In this document: one piece after another, positions 18,682 through 28,300 of the stretch | Layout: each line of letters starts with the position of its first letter | Position numbering within the stretch: position 1 is the first letter of the stretch | From: Ferruginibacter sp. | GTDB lineage: Bacteria; Bacteroidota; Bacteroidia; Chitinophagales; Chitinophagaceae | DNA: 64,000 nucleotides | Direction of reading: 5' to 3' | NCBI GenBank assembly: GCA_025362235.1 | Contig: JANYGZ010000111.1 | Span: 1 to 64,000 of the forward strand | Translations under genes and position numbers: made by a program | The notes under the pieces: generated by a model | Told to the model about the DNA's origin: nothing | What the model saw: only the letters and a program-made list of their open reading frames with translations | The model's database searches: none

Positions 18682-20086
18682 GAATGGTTTTTGTTGATTT
18701 TTTATTTAACCAATAACTTTCGATTTCTTCCAGGCTCTTGCCCTTTGTTTCCGGAATAATTTTTACCGAAAGGTACAATGCAGGTGTAGTTAACAAAGCA
18801 AACAACCAAAAGGTTCCTGCAGGGCCAAGCTTTTCCAACAAGATGGGGGTTAGCTGGCCTACCAGTGCGGTACCAATCCATAATGAGAATGTTGCAACAG
18901 ACATGGCCTGTCCACGGATTTTTGCAGGAAAGATTTCTGATAGTAAAACCCATATAACCGGTCCATAGGAAAATGCAAAGCAGGCAATAAAAAAAAGGAT
19001 GCAGACTAGCAGCAGGTAAGCGTTGCTGTTATTAAAATAAAATAATAGCCCAACAATCACCAGCGAGGAGATGATACCAATAACACCCGTAATCAATAAT
19101 GGCCTTCTGCCAAGAAGGTCAATTTTCCAGATGGCGATAAGGGTAAACAATACATTTACCAGGCCGATAATTACCTGTCCGCCCAATGCATCTGCCCTGG
19201 CAAGCCCTGCTTTTTCCATAATACCGGGGCCATAATAAATAATAGCATTGATGCCACATACCTGTGTTAGAACAGCGAGTGAAATGCCGATGAACATAGG
19301 CAGCCGGAAACTACCCTTGAATGCAATTGCCAATCCACCGCTTTCCCTTTTTAAATTTGTTTTGATGTCGCTGATTTCTTTTTGTGCTTCGGCATCCGGT
19401 ACAATTTTTTGCAGCACCTGCAGTGCTTTTGCTTCATTGCCTTTTATGGTAAGCCATCTCGGGCTTTCTGGTACAAACTGCAATAAAAATAAAAATATCA
19501 AGGCAGGTAATGCAGAAGTTCCAAGCATTATCCTCCACACTTCGCTTACCATAATTTTATGGATAAGGCTAGTTGTTTGTGCTAAGTTTTCTGAATGTGA
19601 AATTTTAAGCAACCAGGCATTGCTGAAATAAGAAAGCAAAATACCAATGGTGATAGCAAATTGGTACAGAGCCACCAGCCTGCCTCTTTTATGGGCTGGT
19701 GATAATTCGGAAATATATAATGGCGATACCATTGAAGCAACACCAATACCAAGGCCTCCAATTAAACGGTAAATCACTAAATCTGCAAACCCAATAGCAA
19801 AGGCACAGCCGATAGCAGAAATGCCAAATAATAACGCTGATAAAATTAATACTTTTTTTCTGCCGTATTTATCACTTAAAATACCGGCAACCGCTACGCC
19901 CAAAATGCAACCCAATAATGCTGAACTAACATACCATCCTGTACCCACAGCATCCAATTGATATTGGGTACTTACAAAACTAATGGTGCCGGAAATCACG
20001 GCCGTATCGTAACCAAATAAAAAGCCACCAATGGAAGCGATGACGGCCAAAGTATTGACATACCTGTTACTTTTTTTTTCAATCAT
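18665..20086 (-). CDS. MFS sugar-porter family transporter
   Basis: This inner-membrane transporter has 12 predicted helices and sugar-porter signatures: GGFLFGYDTAVISGTI near the start, SDKYGRKKVLI, the central PESPRWLTIKGNE, QVCGINAIIYYGPGI, and the C-terminal PETKGKSLEEIESYW. At 473 aa it is full length and belongs to the XylE/GalP-like group, so a sugar or polyol proton symporter is likely, though relatives carry other solutes. It is the first gene of the minus-strand cluster and overlaps the SDR start by 17 nt. Confidence 0.93.
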   Translation of the reverse strand: MIEKKSNRYVNTLAVIASIGGFLFGYDTAVISGTISFVSTQYQLDAVGTGWYVSSALLGCILGVAVAGILSDKYGRKKVLILSALLFGISAIGCAFAIGFADLVIYRLIGGLGIGVASMVSPLYISELSPAHKRGRLVALYQFAITIGILLSYFSNAWLLKISHSENLAQTTSLIHKIMVSEVWRIMLGTSALPALIFLFLLQFVPESPRWLTIKGNEAKALQVLQKIVPDAEAQKEISDIKTNLKRESGGLAIAFKGSFRLPMFIGISLAVLTQVCGINAIIYYGPGIMEKAGLARADALGGQVIIGLVNVLFTLIAIWKIDLLGRRPLLITGVIGIISSLVIVGLLFYFNNSNAYLLLVCILFFIACFAFSYGPVIWVLLSEIFPAKIRGQAMSVATFSLWIGTALVGQLTPILLEKLGPAGTFWLFALLTTPALYLSVKIIPETKGKSLEEIESYWLNKKSTKTIHETEQ

Positions 20087-20343
20087 TATTTTCTGGTTTA
20101 TTGAGCATACAATTGCTTAGCAAAGAGAGGTGTATAATTTTATCGGAATGTTTTATATTAATTAAAGGCCTAATCGTTATTATAAATATAGTAAGAGTTG
20201 GGGGAATAAAAATCATCTGGTACTTTTAGAAAACGCCTACTCGAATAACCATCTTTTAAATTACCTGTATTGAAACAAAACAAAAGGGAGGGCCTGCCAG
20301 GGAACCATGATATTGGCTATTCATAGCAGTGTAACAGATTATG

Positions 20344-20357
20344 ATGTTATGTAACAT
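20344..20357. promoter_or_regulatory. Palindrome in divergent promoter region (possible operator)
   Basis: ATGTTA-TG-TAACAT is a perfect 6-bp inverted repeat in the 402-bp gap between the divergent MFS gene and the 20489 gene. It has the form of a dimeric repressor site, but no regulator gene is adjacent. The remaining gap shows AT-rich DNA, the -7 box at 20444 and no other gene. Confidence 0.3.
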
Positions 20358-20443
20358 AAAAAAATAATCACAGTGCTTCGAGCATGAGTAGCTGGATTCA
20401 TTTATATTTACCCGATTAAATTTATTTTTAGTATACTCAAAAG

Positions 20444-20451
20444 TAAATTTG
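20444..20451 (+). promoter_or_regulatory. -7 box upstream of the outer-membrane protein gene
   Basis: TAAATTTG matches TAnnTTTG and lies 37 bp before the ATG at 20489. No TTG -33 box is clear. Confidence 0.4.
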
Positions 20452-20488
20452 TAACGTTTACCATTCTTTAACCAATTCTTAATTGTCT

Positions 20489-21574
20489 ATGAAAAATTTA
20501 CCCCTGGTATTTATCTATTCTTTACTTACAACTTTTTCTTATTGTCAGCAAAAAACCAATCCTGGTTATGTTCTGCTTATTACGGGCGATACTTTGCATG
20601 TGGACTTAGAAGATGAAAACATGAACGATTTATTATTGCAGGTAAAATATAAAAAAGATGGACCGTCATCTACCGTAAGTATTGCTCATCCTGGAGAGGT
20701 AGCAGGATTTGGGTATTTAAATGGAAGTGTATATAAATCTATTCGTTTTTCTGATAATGCCTTTGATTCTACTTCAATAAAAAATTATTTTGCAGAACAG
20801 TTACTGGCCGGAGCGTATGATTTATTTGCCTATCAACAAGATGGCCAAAAGGTTTATGTGATATCTAATGAAAATCAATACTATGTACTAACAAACACCA
20901 CCTATACAGGCAGGGGGGAAATTAAGGAAGAAGGGCAATATCAAAATCGACTTTTATTTTTAGCTGTTCAGTGTAATACGCTTCAAAAAAATATAGACGT
21001 AATTACATATAACGACCAAAGCCTCATAAAATTTGTTACTGAACTAAATAATTGTACCAACCCAAATAAATCTGTTATTAACTATTATCACAAAGAAAAA
21101 AGCAAATTTGAACTTATTGCATTTGCAGGAGCATTGCCAATAAATAACTCTTTACAGATTGGCACCGAAATAATGGCCAGGTTTTCTTATCCTAAACTAT
21201 CCCATAATGCTTATGTTACTATTGGACTACATTATTCTCAAACACCTTACACTTATACTTCAACTGTTGTTACCCAAAACTGGCTCTATGGATTAGTTAC
21301 AAAAGATGTTATTTTTTCAATACCCTTTCTGATTCAATATAATTTTTTATCGGGAGGGGTTCAGCCTTACATTGGTATGGGAGCTAGTATAAGCGGATTA
21401 AAACAATCAGTTACAAATTATAAAGGCACAACTACCTATAACCGTATTGGTGTTGGACCTGTAGCAGAGTTGGGTATTGAGGCTAAGGTGGTAAACAATT
21501 TGCTGATTAAAGCCGCATGGAGATTTGAGGAAGTTCTTCAATACCCGGTTATTGGAGTTGCATTAATTTTTTAA
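20489..21574 (+). CDS. Putative outer-membrane beta-barrel protein
   Basis: A 361-aa secreted protein of unknown role. The signal peptide MKNLPLVFIYSLLTTFSYC is followed by GYVLLITGDTLHVDLED, which resembles the G-x-I-x-x-x-G-D-T-L-x-G start of a large group of Bacteroidota barrel proteins. The second half has amphipathic strands ending in PVIGVALIF, a typical terminal barrel strand. I start at ATG 20489; the open frame begins two codons earlier with TTG. It is monocistronic. The family match is by recall. Confidence 0.75.
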   Translation: MKNLPLVFIYSLLTTFSYCQQKTNPGYVLLITGDTLHVDLEDENMNDLLLQVKYKKDGPSSTVSIAHPGEVAGFGYLNGSVYKSIRFSDNAFDSTSIKNYFAEQLLAGAYDLFAYQQDGQKVYVISNENQYYVLTNTTYTGRGEIKEEGQYQNRLLFLAVQCNTLQKNIDVITYNDQSLIKFVTELNNCTNPNKSVINYYHKEKSKFELIAFAGALPINNSLQIGTEIMARFSYPKLSHNAYVTIGLHYSQTPYTYTSTVVTQNWLYGLVTKDVIFSIPFLIQYNFLSGGVQPYIGMGASISGLKQSVTNYKGTTTYNRIGVGPVAELGIEAKVVNNLLIKAAWRFEEVLQYPVIGVALIF

Positions 21575-21614
21575 TAAGAATGCCTGATAAATTAAGCAAT
21601 AGCCAGGAATACCA

Positions 21615-21752
21615 ATAACCTGAGCAGTAAAATACTTCCCTTCCTGGTTATTTTTTTGCCGCTTGCAATAAATATAGTTTCCATCTGCCTGCGGCTCGCC
21701 ATGGAAACTGCCCACCCATCCGTTGCCTGCATTGGTGGGGCTAAAATTTTTT
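21615..21752 (-). pseudogene. Degraded copy of a T9SS type B C-terminal sorting domain
   Basis: In the 372-bp gap before the Nramp gene, minus-strand DNA reads NFSPTNAGNGWVGSFHGEPQ... It then matches, nucleotide for nucleotide with few changes, the end of the intact T9SS gene at 23241-25223 (FHGEPQPTGTYVYYLEM...GSILLLR). About 17 bp are deleted after TYIY, which breaks the frame, and the terminal stop is changed to TTA. No upstream part of the gene remains. It is a relic of a paralogue or of a local duplication. Confidence 0.75.
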
Positions 21753-21946
21753 CACCAATTCCCATATAAGTTAATACTGTAATAACTTGCGACTGTTCCA
21801 GTTTTTATTTTGTAAGTAATATCGTAAATAGGCTATTTCTTTTATTGCTGGGTTAATAAAAAAACCTTTATTCTTAAAGGGGATGAAGTTTTTTTTATTT
21901 ACATTTAATGTATTGTTTGCCATAACACCAATTATTAATTAACCGC

Positions 21947-23221
21947 ATGAGCAAACAATATCCATTTTTACTCCGTATAAAAAAATTTTGGAAAGCACTC
22001 GGGCCCGGGTTAATTACCGGCGCAAGTGATGTAGATCCTTCTGCTATTACCACGTTTTCGCAGGCTGGTACCCGTTTTGGACTAACTACTTTATGGATGT
22101 CGATTGTAGCCTGGCCTATTCTTGCAATATTACAGGAAATGTGTGCACGCATTGGAATTGTAACTGGCAAAGGTTTAACAGCGGTAATAAAAACACATTA
22201 CCCGCCATGGATATTGTATATTTTAATTGCCTTAAGCTGCCCTGCTTTTTTGTTGAATATAGGAGCTGATATAGCCGCATTAGGTCAAGTCGGCAACTTG
22301 CTTTTTCCTGCAATTCCGGCACTGTATTGCAGTATCGGATTTACGGTTTTACTGTTTCTGTTAATACTGGTACTGCCCTTTAAAAAGCTGGCAGCAGTGA
22401 TGAAATTTATCTGTCTTAGTTTACTCGTGTATGTTATAGCGCCATTTCTATATTCGCAAAATACCGGGTTTATTATCCATCACACTTTTATTCCATCGTT
22501 TCATTTCGATAAAGAATTTTTATTGATTGTAACAGGTATAACCGGAGCCATCATTTCTCCTTACCTGTTCTTTTGGCAAGCCTCTTCTGAAGTGGATGCA
22601 ATGGCAGCAGAAGATTTTAGAAAAAAAAGGAGCAAAAGAAATACTTTTTTGATGATGCGAAAAGATATATTGGCAGGTGCTTTTTTTGCTGTTCTGCTCA
22701 TGTACTTTATCATATTAACTACCGGCACCATTCTTCATAATAATGGGGCTATCCTTAATATAGATACTATTAAAGATGCAGCCTTAGCTTTAAAGCCACT
22801 TGCAGGTAATATGGCTTATGTGTTATTTTCTATTGGAATTATTGGAACAGGGTTTTTGATTATACCTGTACTAAGTGGGTCTATTTCCTATATTCTTACA
22901 GAGGCCTTTAACCGTAAATCGGGTTTTAGCAATACACCCACAGAAGCACGGTTGTTTTATGTTATTATTGCCATTGCAATGTGCCTTGGCATTGCAATGA
23001 ATGGACTTGGAATAAGCCCGGTAAAAGCACTTCTTTTTACAACCGTTTTGTATGGTATTTCGGCTCCGTTTTTAATTGGAATTATATTGCACGTTGCCAA
23101 TAATAAAATGATTATGGGGGAATTTTGTAACAACAAAATTTCAAATACCATCGGCATTATTTCTTTGTTGTTAATGCTTACAACAGCAATACTGTTGGCA
23201 TATTTTACATTAGTAAACTAG
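21947..23221 (+). CDS. Nramp-family metal transporter with altered metal-binding motifs
   Basis: This is an inner-membrane protein of 424 aa with ~11 hydrophobic segments and the Nramp layout. The TM1 motif is GASDVDPSAITTFSQAG, with DPSA (30-33) instead of DPGN. The TM6 region is GAIISPYLFFWQASSE, with SPY in place of MPH. Loss of the metal-binding Asn and Met suggests different ion selectivity, possibly Mg2+ as described for Nramp-related magnesium transporters; this is inference. QEMCARIGIVTGKGL after TM2 is typical of the group. It is flanked by the degraded and intact copies of a T9SS C-terminus. Confidence 0.88.
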   Translation: MSKQYPFLLRIKKFWKALGPGLITGASDVDPSAITTFSQAGTRFGLTTLWMSIVAWPILAILQEMCARIGIVTGKGLTAVIKTHYPPWILYILIALSCPAFLLNIGADIAALGQVGNLLFPAIPALYCSIGFTVLLFLLILVLPFKKLAAVMKFICLSLLVYVIAPFLYSQNTGFIIHHTFIPSFHFDKEFLLIVTGITGAIISPYLFFWQASSEVDAMAAEDFRKKRSKRNTFLMMRKDILAGAFFAVLLMYFIILTTGTILHNNGAILNIDTIKDAALALKPLAGNMAYVLFSIGIIGTGFLIIPVLSGSISYILTEAFNRKSGFSNTPTEARLFYVIIAIAMCLGIAMNGLGISPVKALLFTTVLYGISAPFLIGIILHVANNKMIMGEFCNNKISNTIGIISLLLMLTTAILLAYFTLVN

Positions 23222-23240
23222 AACGATAACCACCGGCCAG

Positions 23241-25223
23241 TTACCTGAGCAGTAAAATACTTCCCTTCCTGATTATTTTTTTACCGCTCGCATGTTTCAT
23301 TTCAAGGTAATATACATAGGTTCCAGTTGGCTGTGGTTCGCCATGGAAATTGCCATCCCATCCGGCACCTGAATTTGTGGTGCCAAAAACTTTTACACCG
23401 TTGCGGTTATAAATACCAAAAGAAATAAGCTGGTAACTATCCAGTTTAAAAACATGGTAAACATCATTAACTCCATCTGCATTGGGCGAAAATGCATTGG
23501 GCATATACACATCTTTATATACATGAATAGTAACTGTTGAATTGGCGTTGCCACAACCAACCGTTGATGTAGCATACAAACTATAGCTGGTTTCAACAGA
23601 TGGAGAAACTGCGGGTTGCAATACCTGGCTTATAGCAACATTGCCTGTAGTGGTCCAGTAATAATTAACAGCCGTGCCTTTTACAGATCCATCCAGTAAA
23701 ACAGTATCGCTTCCTAAAATTGTTTTATCGGCACCGGCACTTACAACTGGTTTTTTAAAAACATTAATATCAACTAGTGCAGAATCTTTACACCCATACA
23801 AATTGGTCAAAACAACTTTATATTGAATAGAGTCTGTTGGGCTTGCAACGGGGTTTGGTATGGAAGGGTTTGACAGGTAAGTGGCCGGGGTCCATGCATA
23901 TACACCATCACCCGTGGCGGAAAGATTTACGGGAGTACCTTCACAAACTGAATATAATGTATTGGTAAAAATGGTAGTACTCGGAGAAATCCTCATCTCA
24001 AAACTATCCAATACAGTACAGCCATAATCGCCGCTACACACTACCGTGTAAAATCCTTCATCTGGATACTGTACATTTTTAATTACGGGATTTGGAGCGG
24101 TACTTTGAAATCCATTTGGCCCAGCCCATTTATATGCATAAAAATCAGGTGGTGGCTTTAGTACCAGGTTTTTATCAAGGCAGCCCTGCACTTTCTGCAA
24201 TGGATCCGGGGTCGCAACAGGGTGTATTGTTACAACTGTTTCTTTTGAGTAGATGGTGCAAGTTGTATTTCCTTTGTTAGTGCGTTCAGCCAGGGACAGG
24301 CGGTATTCAATAAGGCTATCCTTTCTGCGTGGAATAAAGTAACTATCAGTAGTGTCTCCAGGAATATCCTGCCAGGTTTTACCTATATCAATGCTGCGCT
24401 GCCATTGCAGTACAGGGTCATAATATCCATTACTATAGGTAGCCTGTAAAAGAAGTGGATTGGTATACCCACTGCACAATTCTATATCTCTTATACTTTG
24501 GCCATCAATTGTAAGAGCAATTTCGGGGCCAGCTGGTTTTAATGTAATATCATCCACCTGGAAGAAATTTCCACAATCTCCGGATGCATTGCTTGTAATA
24601 TGAATTGCCAGCGGCTCCGGTATAGCTGGTGTTCTGTAAAAAACACCATATTCTGTCCAACGGGTGGTCCCATCAGTTACAGGTATGTCTCCTGTATTAT
24701 ACGATGCCAATACGGTGCCATTTAAAGCTTCAATAGACAGCGTTACATTGGGTAGTACCGGCACACCTCCACAGGCTGAGCTTTTCATTACATTTGAAAA
24801 AAATGCAGCAAACTGGTAAGTAGTACTTCCACATAAACCGCTCACCTGCTGTCTTAAAACATTGCCTGTTACCGTGCCTGCGTTTACAAGCAGATAATTT
24901 CCGCCCAGGTCACGGGTGTGGTCACCGGTAAGTTGATATGTACTACCGTCGCATCCAAATAATAAAAAGCTCTCTATAGAATAGCCACCCGGTGGCGGGC
25001 AGCCCTGTGCGAAAGTATACGAAGTGCTAAGGTATGGAAATGGTTGAGTGCCGCGGCTAAACGCCATATTTAATACAGGGGCTCCCAAACTGCCGTTCCA
25101 AAGTTGTGCGGATAGATTATTGGAAAAACATACCAATAAAACCACGCAATAGCGGGAATACAGCCGGGTGCATACAAACCGCCAAAAACTAAAAAAGCAC
25201 ATGGGCAGGTAATTAAAATTCAT
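23241..25223 (-). CDS. Secreted Ig-like/PKD protein with T9SS type B (gliding-motility-type) C-terminus
   Basis: A 660-aa exported, probably surface-attached protein. After a hydrophobic N-terminus ending ...NNLSAQ comes an N-terminal domain with a lectin-like end (GNFFQVDDITL). Several Ig/PKD-like repeats follow (e.g. GCLDKNLVLKPPPDFYAYKW, SVCEGTPVNLSATGDGVYAW, SAGADKTILGSDTVLLDGS). The C-terminal ~90 residues are the type B sorting domain: MPNAFSPNADGVNDVYHVF, then FGIYNRNGVKVFG and GWDGNFHGEPQPTGTYVYYL. The start is uncertain between 25223 and Met-8. Function likely adhesion or matrix; inference. Confidence 0.88.
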   Translation of the reverse strand: MNFNYLPMCFFSFWRFVCTRLYSRYCVVLLVCFSNNLSAQLWNGSLGAPVLNMAFSRGTQPFPYLSTSYTFAQGCPPPGGYSIESFLLFGCDGSTYQLTGDHTRDLGGNYLLVNAGTVTGNVLRQQVSGLCGSTTYQFAAFFSNVMKSSACGGVPVLPNVTLSIEALNGTVLASYNTGDIPVTDGTTRWTEYGVFYRTPAIPEPLAIHITSNASGDCGNFFQVDDITLKPAGPEIALTIDGQSIRDIELCSGYTNPLLLQATYSNGYYDPVLQWQRSIDIGKTWQDIPGDTTDSYFIPRRKDSLIEYRLSLAERTNKGNTTCTIYSKETVVTIHPVATPDPLQKVQGCLDKNLVLKPPPDFYAYKWAGPNGFQSTAPNPVIKNVQYPDEGFYTVVCSGDYGCTVLDSFEMRISPSTTIFTNTLYSVCEGTPVNLSATGDGVYAWTPATYLSNPSIPNPVASPTDSIQYKVVLTNLYGCKDSALVDINVFKKPVVSAGADKTILGSDTVLLDGSVKGTAVNYYWTTTGNVAISQVLQPAVSPSVETSYSLYATSTVGCGNANSTVTIHVYKDVYMPNAFSPNADGVNDVYHVFKLDSYQLISFGIYNRNGVKVFGTTNSGAGWDGNFHGEPQPTGTYVYYLEMKHASGKKIIRKGSILLLR

Positions 25224-25368
25224 TAGCTGTTAAAAATAAATAGAAACCAGTTAGCAGGTTTTGGTTTTTAAAAATACGAAATTGTTGCGATATGATTTTT
25301 TTGAAAGATAATCAACACCCAAACATTAACTACTCAATAACCCCAGGTGATTTATTTCAGGCCAAAAA

Positions 25369-28300
25369 TTATAAAATACTTTTCTGCATTTTATTTAAAA
25401 ACTCAAACAATTCACTCATAGTTTTTACATCTTCCACCACCAATATACCATTTTTACCTACCTGTTTTAATTTAGCTTTATTGGTGCCTTTTTGTAAAAA
25501 TTGCAGCAGGCCGGTGAAAGTGGTGCTTTGAAAATAGGGCGAGTCGGGGTTGCTTACAAAGAAGCATTTAAGGGCATTATTTTTTAAAAGCATTTTTTCA
25601 AAACCAAGTGATACCGCTATTTTCCGGCATCTCACTGTAGTAAATAAATCTTCCACAGGGTCAGGCATTGGGCCAAAACGATCCAGCATTTCTTTATGAA
25701 ATTCATTCAGGTCGTTTTCATTTTCACAGTTATCCAGCCTGCTGTATAAACTCAATCTTTCAGTAACACTTTCTACATAACTATCTGGGATCAATATTTC
25801 CAGGTCGGTATCAATCGTACAATCGCTTACAAAATCATCCTGCTGCTGAATTTCTTCTTTGTACAATTCTTTAAATGATGTCCGTTTTAATTCACGGATG
25901 GCTTCGTCTAAAATTTTCTGGTACATTTCAAAACCAATTTCTGCAATAAATCCGCTTTGTTCGCCGCCCAGCATATTGCCAGCACCACGTATATCAAGAT
26001 CCCTCATAGCTATTTGAAAACCGCTGCCCAAATCGCTGTATTGTTCCAGCGTACTTAAACGTTTTCGGCTGTCAGGTGGTAAGGTACTCATGGGTGGTGC
26101 CAACAAATAACAGAATGCTTTTTTATTACTGCGCCCAACCCTTCCTCTTAACTGGTGCAAGTCGCTTAAACCAAACTGGTGTGCATTATTTACAATGATG
26201 GTATTTACATTCGGAATGTCAACACCGCTTTCAACAATATTGGTACAAACAAGCACATCATATTTTTTATCCATAAAATCCAGGATGGTATCTTCCAGGT
26301 CGTCGCCATCCATTTGTCCATGTGCAAAAGCAATGCTGATATCCGGGCAAAGGCCCTGTATCAATCCTTTCATTTCCTGCAAACCTTTTACCCGGTTATG
26401 GATAAAGAAAACCTGGCCACCCCTTTCTGTTTCATAATAAATAATATCACGGATGGCATCTTCATTAAATACCATTACTTCTGTTTGTATGGGCTGCCTG
26501 TTAGGAGGAGGCGTATTGATGATGCTTAAATCTCTTGCGCCCATTAAACTAAACTGTAGTGTTCTTGGTATAGGCGTTGCAGTTAGTGTTAGTGAATCTA
26601 CCGTTGTTCTTAGCTGTTTTAATTTTTCTTTTGCAGCTACACCAAATTTTTGTTCTTCATCAACTATCATTATGCCCAGGTCTTTAAACTTCATCTCTTT
26701 ACTCAATAAAGAATGGGTGCCGATGATGATATCTATTTTTCCTTCTGCAACTTTTTGTAAGGTTTCTTTTTTTTCTTTGGCCGATTTAAAACGGTTGATA
26801 TAATCTACTGTAACCGGAAAATCTTTTAACCGGTCGCCAAAGGTTTTAAAATGCTGGTAAGCCAATATGGTGGTAGGAACCAGTATAGCAGCCTGTTTGC
26901 CATCGCAACAACTTTTAAAGGCAGCACGGATAGCTATTTCGGTTTTGCCAAAACCCACATCACCGCAAACCAGCCTGTCCATTGGTGAGGGCTTTTCCAT
27001 ATCACGTTTTACATCTTCGGTAGCTTTGCCCTGATCCGGGGTGTCTTCATAAATAAAACTGGCCTCCAGTTCGGTTTGCATATAATTATCAGGACTAAAT
27101 GCAAAACCTTCCTGGCTCTTTCGTTCTGCATACAGTTTTATCAGATCTGTTGCAATATCTTTTACCTGTTTCTTGGTTTTTTCTTTTAATTTATTCCATA
27201 CATCGCTGCCCAGTTTGTTCATTTTTGGGATGCTTCCTTCCTTACCGCTGTACTTACCTATTTTATGCAAACTGGAAATATTTACATACAACAGGTCACC
27301 ATCTTTATACTGGATGCGAACGGCTTCCTGCATTTTTCCACTGGCTTCAATTTTTTGTAACCCGCTGTACACGCCTACTCCATGATCAATATGAGTAACG
27401 TAATCACCAGGCTGCAATTCCCGCAGCATTTTTAAAGTAAGTGCTTTGTTTTTGCTGAATGCCTGTTTTAATTTGTATTTATGGTACCGTTGAAATATCT
27501 GGTGGTCTGTATAACAAACCACTTTACAATCATCATCAATAAACCCATGATGTATAGAAGTGGGTATGGGAATTACATTTATTTCTGCCTTAAGATCAGT
27601 AAATATTATATGCAGCCTTTCAAGCTGTTTGGGGTTATCTGCAAATAAGTAAATGTTATATTTTTTTGCTTCATACTGTTTTAAATCTTTTATTAAAAGA
27701 TCAAATTGGCGGTTAAAAGAGGGTTGTTCTTTAATATGAAAAACCAATTTTTTTAATCCTTCTTCAGAAGGTAATGTTTTTGAAAAAAATGGTTTGTGCG
27801 ATATTTCAATAATGTTTCTTTTGTTGATCTGTGCTTCAAGTATGGCTGCTTTTACAAAATCATTTTCATTTACATCAAGCCTTTCATTTATTTCACCTTC
27901 ATCATCTGCCAGTTGCTTTTTATCAGCTTTTATATCTTTTGCAATGTCTAAAAATAAGGTTACATCTTCTTCCTGCTGTTCAATTTTTTCTTTAATAAAT
28001 TGCCAGTCTTCTGTCCATACCACTGTGTTTTCTGGTAAAAATTCCAGTAACGAAACACGCTCACCGGTTTCAAAGTGTGTTTCTACATTGGGTATAATAT
28101 TTACCTGCAATAATTTTCGCTCGCTTAATTGCGATTCAGGATCAAAAAGCCGTATGCTGTCTACCTCATTACCAAACAGCTCAATCCTGTAGGGTTTTTC
28201 ATTACCAAAAGAATAGATATCCAGTATACCGCCTCTTACCGCAAATTGCCCCGGTTCATACACAAAATCAGTCCGCTCAAAACCGTAATCAACAAACCGC

